Assembly: GCA_034435395.1 (NCBI GenBank)
Contig: DAOTXK010000213.1
Coordinates: 1-5,291 of the forward strand
DNA: 5,291 nt
Origin: DAOTXK01 sp034435395
Lineage (GTDB): Bacteria; Chloroflexota; Anaerolineae; Aggregatilineales; Ch27
Direction: 5' to 3'
Shown: positions 1 to 4,652 of the stretch, piece after piece
Layout of the letters: every line of letters begins with the position of its first letter
How positions within the stretch are numbered: the stretch's first letter is position 1
Program-made: the position numbers and the translations under genes
The notes under the pieces: generated by a model
The model's database searches: none
What the model was told of the DNA's origin: nothing
Seen by the model: the letters and a program-made list of their open reading frames with translations, nothing else

Positions 1-56
1 CCCCAGTCCGCCGCTACGATTACCCAAGACGAGGCGCACCCCGGCCCCCGGCGCGC

Positions 57-62
57 TATAAT
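57..62 (+). promoter_or_regulatory. Probable -10 element of the glycosyltransferase promoter
   Basis: A perfect TATAAT sits in otherwise very GC-rich sequence, 38 bases before the ATG at 101. Transcription would start near 69 and leave a leader of about 30 nt. No recognisable -35 hexamer lies 16-18 bases upstream (that stretch is GC-rich), and there is no TG extension. Similar isolated TATAAT boxes precede the STAS-like gene and the small membrane protein in this window. Confidence 0.55.
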
Positions 63-100
63 CCTCCCCAGCGCCCATCACACCGACACGGATTCCACCC

Positions 101-1216
101 ATGAACCTGGCCCTGGTCCACGACTGGCTCAACCAGGTCGGCGGCGCGGAGGATGTGCTGGCCGCCTTGGTCCGCCTCTACCCCGACGCGCCGATCTACA
201 CCAGCCTCTACGCCCCGGCGAAGATGCCCGCCGCTTACCGCGACTGGGACATCCGGACGCTGTGGATGGACCGCCTGCCCGGCATCCACGACCACCACCA
301 GCCCTACCTGCCGCTGTACCCGCTGGCCTGGGGCGGCCTGGACCTCTCCCGGCACGACGTGATCCTGAGCAATAAGAGCGGCTTCTGCCACGGCCTGCGC
401 CACGACGCGGACACGCTCCACATCTGCTATTGCCTGGCCCCCACCCGCTACGTCTGGCAGTTTGAGTCCTATGTGCAGCGGGAGGGCCTCAGCGCCGCCC
501 AGGTGGCCCTGCTGCGCCCCCTGATCGGCTGGCTCCGGCGCTGGGACCGCCGCGCCGCCGACCGGGTGGACCATTTCATCGCCATCAGCACGGAAATCCA
601 GGACCGCATCCGGCGCTTTTACGGCCGCCAGTCGACCATCATCTACCCGCCGGTGGAGACAGCCCGCTTCCACCCGGTCCCGCCCGATCAGGTGGAGGAC
701 TACTACCTGGTCGTCTCCCGCCACATCCCCTACAAGCGCCTTGACCTGGCGGTGCGGGCCTGCACGCTGCTCAGCCTGCCGCTCAAGGTCGGCGGTCAGG
801 GACGGGATACCGAGCGGCTGAAAGCGCTGGCCGGGCCGACGGTGGAATTCCTGGGTTACGTGCCGGAGGAAGACCTGCCGGACCTGATGGCGCGCTGCCG
901 GGCCTTCCTCTTCCCCGGCCGGGAGGATTTCGGCATCACGCCCTTGCAGGCGGGGGCGGCGGGCCGCCCGGTCATCGCCTTCCGGGGCGGCGGGGCGCTG
1001 GATACCGTGATCCCCGGCGTGACGGGCGAGCTGTTCGCCGAGCAGACGGTGGACAGCCTGGCCGCCGCCCTGCGCGCCTTCGACCCGGCCCGGTACGATC
1101 CGGCCCGCATCCGCGCCCACGCGCTGAAGTTCGACTCCCAGGTGTTCGCGGCGCAGATCACGGCCTATGTGGAGCAGGCGTGGGAGAACTTCCGGCGGGG
1201 CCACAAACGCGTTTAG
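101..1216 (+). CDS. GT4-family glycosyltransferase (GT-B fold), 371 aa
   Basis: Likely transfers a sugar from a nucleotide-sugar donor to a lipid-linked or polysaccharide acceptor at the inner face of the membrane, as relatives in O-antigen, capsule or exopolysaccharide synthesis do. The N-terminal acceptor domain opens with MNLALVHDWL followed by the GGAE loop (residues 14-17). The C-terminal donor domain has SRHIPYKRLD, with R207 and K212 in the usual phosphate-binding positions. It also has FPGREDFGITPLQAGAAG and then GGALDTV, typical of the WbaZ-like branch of GT4. Length is normal for the family and the protein appears complete. One oddity: the second acidic residue of the EX7E donor motif is Gln (E275...Q283). 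ATG 101 is the first start and gives a complete N-terminal strand, although no strong Shine-Dalgarno is visible. The exact donor and acceptor cannot be read from the sequence, and no other polysaccharide gene is present to narrow them. Confidence 0.9.
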   Translation: MNLALVHDWLNQVGGAEDVLAALVRLYPDAPIYTSLYAPAKMPAAYRDWDIRTLWMDRLPGIHDHHQPYLPLYPLAWGGLDLSRHDVILSNKSGFCHGLRHDADTLHICYCLAPTRYVWQFESYVQREGLSAAQVALLRPLIGWLRRWDRRAADRVDHFIAISTEIQDRIRRFYGRQSTIIYPPVETARFHPVPPDQVEDYYLVVSRHIPYKRLDLAVRACTLLSLPLKVGGQGRDTERLKALAGPTVEFLGYVPEEDLPDLMARCRAFLFPGREDFGITPLQAGAAGRPVIAFRGGGALDTVIPGVTGELFAEQTVDSLAAALRAFDPARYDPARIRAHALKFDSQVFAAQITAYVEQAWENFRRGHKRV

Positions 1217-1242
1217 GGAAGCTGCTGCGGGGGATAACGGAC

Positions 1243-1314
1243 ATGCACACTGAATTTATCATCCGTGACGAGCGGGCGACTCTGATCCGGCAGTTGATGG
1301 CGACCGGTGCTTAA
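1243..1314 (+). CDS. Possible 23-codon leader ORF before the methyltransferase
   Basis: A short ORF runs from ATG 1243 to TAA 1312-1314 and would encode a peptide starting MHTEFIIRDERATLI. A GGGGGA Shine-Dalgarno-like run (1229-1234) stands 8 nt before the ATG, a better ribosome site than the next gene has. Its stop overlaps the alternative GTG start (1307) of the methyltransferase and lies 4 nt before the preferred ATG (1319), an arrangement that would allow translational coupling. Against it: the third codon positions are less GC-rich than in neighbouring genes, and the peptide matches no family I recognise. It could equally be chance, or the remnant of a longer gene. Confidence 0.3.
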   Translation: MHTEFIIRDERATLIRQLMATGA

Positions 1315-1318
1315 CCCC

Positions 1319-2092
1319 ATGCCCGACGAGCAGCAGGCCATCCTGGAAGGCTATATCACCATCGCGGCGGCGCTGGACTCCGGCAGCCGCCCTATCCAGG
1401 TCATCTACATCGACCGGACGCGGCGGGACAGGCGCGGCCACCTCGCCCGGCTGGCCCACCGCGCCGCCGACCTCGGCATCCCGGTGGAGCGCGTGCCGCC
1501 GGACGTGATCGCCGCCCAGGTCAGCGGCCAGACGCACGGCGGCGTGATCGCCGTCGTCGGCCCCCGGCGCTTCCTCGAACCGGGCGACCTGCTGGTTTCC
1601 AGCGCGATCGATCCCACAGGCCAGGCTCCGTTGATCGCCATGATCGACGGTGTGGAAGACCCGTTCAACTTCGGCGGGGCCATCCGGGCGCTCTACGCGG
1701 CAGGGGCGGACGGGCTGGTGGTGAGGCCCCGCAACTGGATGAGCGCGGCGGGTATCGTGGGGCGGGCCTCGGCGGGCGCGTCGGAGCGCATCCCCATGGC
1801 CGTGGCGGAAACGGCGGAGGAAGCGGCGGGGTTCTTCCGGGCGCGCGGCCTGACGGTGGCCACTGCCGCCCGCGACCGGCGGGCCATCTCCCCCTACCAG
1901 GCTGATCTGACCGTCCCCCTGTTTCTCCTGATCGGCGGGGAGAAGCGCGGGGTCACCCGCTCCTTCCTGGACAAAGCCGACCTGATCCTGGAGATCCCCT
2001 ACGGGCGGCGGTTCGGCCAGTCGCTGGGCACGACCGCCGCCGCCGCCGTCCTGGCCTTTGAGATCATGCGGCAGCGGGCCACCAGGGGTTGA
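1319..2092 (+). CDS. SpoU/TrmH-family RNA 2'-O-methyltransferase (RlmB-like), about 257 aa
   Basis: Predicted to transfer a methyl group from S-adenosylmethionine to a ribose 2'-OH in rRNA or tRNA. The N-terminal third (ILEGYITIAAAL... to ...THGGVIAVVG) looks like the L30e-like substrate-binding domain of RlmB-type enzymes. The C-terminal part is the knotted SPOUT domain. Motif 1 is DGVEDPFNFGGAIRALY (residues 110-126, with N117 and R123 conserved), motif 2 is LLIGGEKRGV (E208), and motif 3 is IPYGRRFGQSLGTTAAAAV. The usual Asn after Ser-Leu in motif 3 is Gly237 here. Length matches RlmB (about 243-260 aa). ATG 1319 is preferred because the domain starts immediately after it. A GTG at 1307 would add four residues (MLNP) and overlap the possible leader ORF, and neither start has a strong Shine-Dalgarno. 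It probably shares a transcript with the glycosyltransferase upstream. The exact target nucleotide cannot be assigned. Confidence 0.9.
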   Translation: MPDEQQAILEGYITIAAALDSGSRPIQVIYIDRTRRDRRGHLARLAHRAADLGIPVERVPPDVIAAQVSGQTHGGVIAVVGPRRFLEPGDLLVSSAIDPTGQAPLIAMIDGVEDPFNFGGAIRALYAAGADGLVVRPRNWMSAAGIVGRASAGASERIPMAVAETAEEAAGFFRARGLTVATAARDRRAISPYQADLTVPLFLLIGGEKRGVTRSFLDKADLILEIPYGRRFGQSLGTTAAAAVLAFEIMRQRATRG

Positions 2093-2186
2093 CGCCCGCC
2101 CACACAAATACCGCCAATTCCCATTCTAAACGACCGCCCAAACCTGACCGGCCTGCCCGCCTGACCTGTCCCCTTCCCTGAGGCCA

Positions 2187-2203
2187 GAATTCACAAAGAA
2201 TTT
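2187..2203 (+). other. Small AT-rich inverted repeat
   Basis: AATTC (2188-2192) and GAATT (2198-2202) pair around a 5-nt ACAAA loop, with one further G-T pair. It lies in the 187-bp gap between the methyltransferase and the STAS-like gene, just upstream of that gene's promoter. It could be an operator half-site pair or chance. It is too short to be a convincing terminator and has no T tract. The rest of 2093-2186 shows nothing I can name. Confidence 0.2.
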
Positions 2204-2227
2204 GCCCCGGCCACAGCCTTCATCCTC

Positions 2228-2233
2228 TATAAT
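2228..2233 (+). promoter_or_regulatory. Probable -10 element of the STAS-like gene promoter
   Basis: A perfect TATAAT lies 46 bases before the ATG at 2280, so a start site near 2240 would leave a leader of about 40 nt. A TTGCCC at 2202-2207 is the nearest -35-like hexamer, but its 20-bp spacing is longer than optimal. Confidence 0.55.
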
Positions 2234-2279
2234 AAAACCGCATCGCCTCACCCGACCGCGCCGCCAGGAGCGTTGACAC

Positions 2280-2666
2280 ATGTCCATCACCGTCGAATGG
2301 GACAACGAGGCCAAAACGGCCATCCGCTTTGATATTCATGCGGGCAGCGGCTGGGAGGCGTTCGACCGCGCCGTGGCCCTCGGCAACCAGATGATGACCG
2401 GCGTCGAGCACGTGGTGGACGTGATCATCAATCCGGATGAGGAGGCCCCGCCGCCGCCCGGCGCGATGGCCAGGTTTAAGCAGGCCCAGGCCAGCAGCCC
2501 GTATAACCGGGGCCTGATCGTGATCGTGGGGGCCAACCTGCTGGCCAGGCTGCTGGTCACCACCTTCAGCCGGATATACCCCAGCCTCGGCGAGGAAGTG
2601 CGGTTCGCCAGCTCCCTGGAAGACGCCCGCGACATCCTGGCCCGGCGGCAGCGAGCCTCCGTCTGA
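2280..2666 (+). CDS. Small STAS/SpoIIAA-like protein of unknown function, 128 aa
   Basis: A soluble single-domain protein with no signal peptide or membrane span. The N-terminal half alternates strands and helices: SITVEWDNEAKTAIRFDI, then a W25-x2-F28 amphipathic helix, then VEHVVDVIIN. A proline-rich linker (PPPPGA, residues 57-62) precedes a second half with NRGLIVIVGANLLARLLVT and a closing helix SLEDARDIL. This order resembles short proteins from Chloroflexota that I recall as STAS- or SpoIIAA-like; that match is from memory and not proven here. It lacks the DxSxxxG phosphoacceptor segment of classical anti-sigma antagonists, so a phospho-switch role is not supported. The start is well defined by AGGAG (2266-2270), 9 nt before ATG 2280. 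It has its own TATAAT box and is probably transcribed alone. Its partner is unknown. Confidence 0.75.
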   Translation: MSITVEWDNEAKTAIRFDIHAGSGWEAFDRAVALGNQMMTGVEHVVDVIINPDEEAPPPPGAMARFKQAQASSPYNRGLIVIVGANLLARLLVTTFSRIYPSLGEEVRFASSLEDARDILARRQRASV

Positions 2667-2680
2667 CGGCAGACGCCGTC
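2660..2680 (+). other. Two overlapping alternative hairpins over the stop codon of the STAS-like gene
   Basis: CGTCTG (2660-2665) pairs perfectly with CAGACG (2670-2675) around an ACGG loop. GACGGC (2665-2670) pairs perfectly with GCCGTC (2675-2680) around an AGAC loop. The two stems share bases, so only one can form at a time. The TGA stop is at 2664-2666. A C-rich run rather than a T tract follows, so this is not a standard intrinsic terminator. It may protect the mRNA 3' end or act in termination; the function is unknown. Confidence 0.4.
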
Positions 2681-2741
2681 CGCGCCCCCCCGCCGCACCG
2701 CCGCTCTCTACCACCCCTCACCCGAAGTCCCGCCCCGCCCG

Positions 2742-2770
2742 TTGCCATTCCAGCGGAGACGACGCACAAT
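2742..2770 (+). promoter_or_regulatory. Promoter of the DUF2085 gene (TTGCCA-N17-CACAAT)
   Basis: TTGCCA at 2742-2747 and CACAAT at 2765-2770 are separated by exactly 17 bp, the ideal sigma-70-type spacing. Transcription would begin near 2777 and leave a leader of about 30 nt before ATG 2808. The TTG of the -35 box is in frame with the downstream gene and can be mistaken for its start codon. A very similar pair precedes the last gene in the window. Confidence 0.55.
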
Positions 2771-2807
2771 AGCGCTTGAGGTCGCCGCCGGATCAGGGAC
2801 GAGAGTC

Positions 2808-3596
2808 ATGGCAACCGACGAAGCCGCCCGCCGCAGCCGGGCCATCAAGCTGCACCGCCGCGTGCTCGGATTCACCCGCCACTGGCTTAAGGGGGTGATC
2901 ATCTTCTTCGGCGTCTATGTCGGCCTGCCGCTGCTGGCCCCCGCGCTGATGTACGTCGGCGCGACCGGCCCCGCCGAGGCCATCTACGCCATTTACGCCC
3001 CCCTGTGCCACCAGTTCGCCTTCCGCTCGTGGTTCCTGTTCGGGGAACAGCCGGTTTATCCCCGCGCCGACGCTGGCATCGCCGGCCTGACCCCGTTTGA
3101 GGTCTACGCCCGGCAGGAGCCGCACTTCGCCCGCCTGGCCGATCCGGCGGCGTGGACGGCGGACCTGCAGGTGCTGGCGGCCACCTTCCACGGCAACCCC
3201 CGGATGGGCTACAAGATTCCCCTGTGCCAGCGCTGCCTGGCCACCCACGGCGCGCTGTTCCTGGCGGCTCTGGCGTTCGCGCCGGCGTATGTGCGGAGCC
3301 GCCTGCGCCCGCCCCCCCTCTGGCTGTATGCCCTGCTCGGCCTGGGGCCGATCGGCCTGGACGGGCTCAGCCAGTTGCTCAGCGCGCCGCCGTTTGGCCT
3401 GTGGCCGATCCGCGAGTCGACGCCGCTCTTCCGCACGCTGACGGGCGGGCTGTTCGGGCTGATGAACGCCTGGCTGGCCCTGCCCTACCTGGAAGAGTCG
3501 ATGCGCGAGGCCCGACGGGAAGTGGAGGCCAAGCTCCGCCGCGCCGGGGCGCTGCCGCCGGTCCCGCCCCGCCCGACGCCAGCCGCCAGGCGATAG
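2808..3596 (+). CDS. DUF2085 integral membrane protein, 262 aa
   Basis: A membrane protein of the DUF2085 type, whose function is unknown. Family hallmarks appear in order: PLCHQF (C67-H68-Q69), FLFGEQPVY, PLCQRCLATHGALFL (C140, C143, H147), GPIGLDGLSQLL and REST...LTGGLFGL. Hydrophobic segments lie near residues 27-51, 147-165, 171-192 and 204-230, followed by a charged helix and a proline-rich C-terminus. About 70 residues separate the CHQ and CxxC motifs. In typical members as I recall them the gap is about 20, so this protein carries an extra polar segment of about 50 residues. The Cys/His set could bind metal or be redox active, which is inference only. ATG 2808 is chosen because AGGGA (2795-2799) lies 8 nt upstream and the promoter overlaps the alternative TTG at 2742. 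That TTG would add 22 unlikely residues. Confidence 0.85.
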   Translation: MATDEAARRSRAIKLHRRVLGFTRHWLKGVIIFFGVYVGLPLLAPALMYVGATGPAEAIYAIYAPLCHQFAFRSWFLFGEQPVYPRADAGIAGLTPFEVYARQEPHFARLADPAAWTADLQVLAATFHGNPRMGYKIPLCQRCLATHGALFLAALAFAPAYVRSRLRPPPLWLYALLGLGPIGLDGLSQLLSAPPFGLWPIRESTPLFRTLTGGLFGLMNAWLALPYLEESMREARREVEAKLRRAGALPPVPPRPTPAARR

Positions 3597-3614
3597 GCCC
3601 AGCAGCGGTCGGCT

Positions 3615-3655
3615 GGCCAGACGTCCGCCTCCAGCCAGTATGGAGGCAGCTGGCC
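3615..3655 (+). terminator. Two-tier hairpin after the DUF2085 gene; possible terminator or 3'-end structure
   Basis: The outer stem GGCCAG (3615-3620) with CTGGCC (3650-3655) and the inner stem GCCTCC (3627-3632) with GGAGGC (3642-3647) are both perfect 6-bp helices. They are joined by a 6/2-nt internal loop and capped by a 9-nt loop. The structure begins 18 nt after the stop codon. There is no adjoining T tract (the nearest, TTTTT at 3689-3693, is 33 nt away), so a standard intrinsic terminator is not certain. Confidence 0.4.
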
Positions 3656-3709
3656 GTTCCGCGCGCGATCTCAAGCCGCTGCTTACGCTTTTTAACGACC
3701 GACCCCCCT

Positions 3710-3715
3710 TATAAT
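3710..3715 (+). promoter_or_regulatory. Probable -10 element ahead of the small membrane protein
   Basis: A perfect TATAAT stands at the downstream end of an AT-richer patch (3689-3723). No good -35 hexamer is visible at normal spacing. Transcription from about 3722 would give a leader of roughly 140 nt before the next gene, longer than the leaders of the other genes here. Confidence 0.5.
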
Positions 3716-3737
3716 GAAGCTAAGACCTTAAAGAGAG

Positions 3738-3840
3738 CCGGGCGGGGGCAGGGAGGCCAGGATGGCCGTCCCGGCGCGTCCGCCGCCAGGTCCGACCTGG
3801 GCGACGCCCCCTGGTCGCCTGCCTATTGCCGGTCGCCCGG
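3738..3840 (+). other. Potentially structured GC-rich leader before the small membrane protein
   Basis: Within the inferred 5' leader, CCGGGCG (3738-3744) can pair with CGCCCGG (3834-3840) and close a domain of about 100 nt. Inside it, GGCC/GGCC (3755-3758 with 3764-3767), CCAGGT/ACCTGG (3786-3791 with 3795-3800) and GCGAC/GTCGC (3801-3805 with 3814-3818) form local hairpins. A competing hairpin, CGACC/GGTCG plus GGGC/GCCC (3793-3817), excludes the last two. No known riboswitch consensus is recognised. In sequence this GC-rich, some pairing is expected by chance. Confidence 0.25.
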
Positions 3841-3859
3841 GGGATTCGGGAGAATGGCC

Positions 3860-4045
3860 ATGGGGTCGCAGGAGAGCAGTCCCGGCATCGGGGCCTGGTC
3901 GGGGGTTCTGATGGCGCTGGCGGCCACGGTTTTGGTGCTGGTGGCGTTGGGACTGGCCATGGCGCTGCTGGTTTACCTGGCGATCGCGGTCGGCAGCAGC
4001 ATCGCGGAGCTGAACAGCGGGTTCGCGCTCGGCGGGGTTTACTGA
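3860..4045 (+). CDS. Small single-span membrane protein of unknown function, 61 aa
   Basis: The peptide begins MGSQESSPGIGAWSG. One long hydrophobic stretch follows, rich in Leu, Val and Ala (from VLMALAATVLVLVALG to YLAIAVG, about residues 16-47), and a short polar tail SSIAELNSGFALGGVY ends it. ATG 3860 is preferred because GGGAG (3848-3852) lies 7 nt upstream, an ideal spacing. An ATG at 3854 would add two residues but abuts that site. The same frame stays open far upstream through the DUF2085 gene, but that part is a shadow in the wrong frame. The hydrophobic core, ribosome site, promoter and following terminator-like hairpin together support a real gene. No homologous family is recognised; such peptides often partner with larger membrane complexes, but no partner is indicated here. 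Confidence 0.6.
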   Translation: MGSQESSPGIGAWSGVLMALAATVLVLVALGLAMALLVYLAIAVGSSIAELNSGFALGGVY

Positions 4046-4072
4046 AGCCCGCTCCGACAGGCCCTTCCCCCC

Positions 4073-4106
4073 GAACCGGACAGGCCGCCGCGCCGACCGG
4101 TTTTTT
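4073..4106 (+). terminator. Possible intrinsic terminator after the small membrane protein
   Basis: AACCGG (4074-4079) pairs with CCGGTT (4097-4102), plus one G-T pair outside, and an inner GGC/GCC pair (4083-4085 with 4092-4094). A run of six T (4101-4106) begins in the last two stem bases and continues four bases beyond, followed by GTT. It is 28 nt after the stop at 4043-4045. The loop is large, so the call is moderate. Confidence 0.45.
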
Positions 4107-4157
4107 GTTCCCGGCAGCGGGCCGCCGACCGGCGAAGGCCCGCTGAAATAGTTAACA

Positions 4158-4163
4158 TATAAG
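4158..4163 (+). promoter_or_regulatory. Promoter-like AT-rich patch ahead of the receiver gene
   Basis: TATAAG at 4158-4163, within the AT-rich stretch AATAGTTAACATATAAGG, is the only -10-like sequence close to the receiver gene. No -35 match is seen at 16-18 bp. A start near 4170 would leave a leader of only about 13 nt, so this element is weakly supported. Confidence 0.3.
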
Positions 4164-4182
4164 GTGGCTTCTGGGGGCTGAT

Positions 4183-4587
4183 ATGAGCGAACACAAACGT
4201 TACACCCTGTTAGCCGTCGATGACCAGGAAGCGGTGCTCCGGACGATCGAGGTGATGGTGCGCGATTCGCCGTTCGCGCTCGTCACGGCGAAAAGCGCCA
4301 GGGAGGCGCTGGCCCGGGCCGCCGAACAGCCCCCCGACATCATGCTGCTGGATATTCTGATGCCGGACATCTCCGGCATCGCGCTGGTCGTCCAGATGCG
4401 CAGCGACCCGGCGCTGAAGGACGTGCCCGTGGTGATGCTCACCGCCGCCAACGATTACGCCCTGCGCCGCCGGGCCGAGGCGGTGGGCGCGGACGATATC
4501 CTGCTCAAGCCCATCGGCAAAAAGCACCTGATCAACAAGCTGCTGGAGGTCCTCGCCCGGCAGGAGCCTGCCACCCCCGCCGGGTAA
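4183..4587 (+). CDS. Stand-alone CheY-like response regulator receiver, 134 aa
   Basis: A single receiver domain that would accept a phosphoryl group from a histidine kinase or phosphotransfer protein in the cytoplasm. All key residues are present: the acidic pair D13-D14 after LLAV, the phosphoacceptor D57 in LLDILMPDISG, T87 in VVMLTAAN, and K109-P110 in LLKPIG. The (beta-alpha)5 pattern is complete. Only a short linker-like tail (QEPATPAG) follows, so there is no DNA-binding or enzymatic output domain. It therefore probably acts by protein contact or as a phosphorelay intermediate. No kinase is encoded in the window. ATG 4183 fits the domain start; the upstream GGGGG (4173-4177) is only a fair ribosome site. 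A 5-bp hairpin (AGGGC 4593-4597 with GCCCT 4604-4608) follows the stop without a T tract, so read-through into the next gene is possible. Confidence 0.92.
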   Translation: MSEHKRYTLLAVDDQEAVLRTIEVMVRDSPFALVTAKSAREALARAAEQPPDIMLLDILMPDISGIALVVQMRSDPALKDVPVVMLTAANDYALRRRAEAVGADDILLKPIGKKHLINKLLEVLARQEPATPAG

Positions 4588-4652
4588 GCGCCAGGGCCGC
4601 CGCGCCCTCGCCGGGCACCGGGCCGCTCCGCCCGCCACATGACCAAGCTGGA

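Noticed and set aside
56..1204. Long open frame (382 codons) on the - strand
   Set aside because: It is antisense to the glycosyltransferase, whose + frame carries recognisable GT4 motifs. The - frame is rich in Gly, Arg, Ala, Val, Gln and His as expected of a GC-rich shadow, and shows no domain.
1217..1318. Frameshifted N-terminus of the methyltransferase
   Set aside because: The RlmB-type N-terminal domain is complete from about residue 8 onward, so no missing part needs to be found in the upstream frame.
2742..2807. TTG start for the DUF2085 protein
   Set aside because: The TTG belongs to a well-spaced promoter. The 22 extra residues look non-coding, and ATG 2808 has a ribosome site and a normal N-terminus.
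3152..3853. Extended + frame running into the small membrane protein
   Set aside because: Up to 3596 it overlaps the DUF2085 gene in another frame and reads as low-complexity Pro/Gly/Arg/Ala sequence. Only the last 61-63 codons have a ribosome site and a credible protein character.
3980..3987. GCGATCGC octamer, the HIP1 sequence of cyanobacteria
   Set aside because: It occurs only once here, within a coding sequence, and the rest of the window does not look cyanobacterial.
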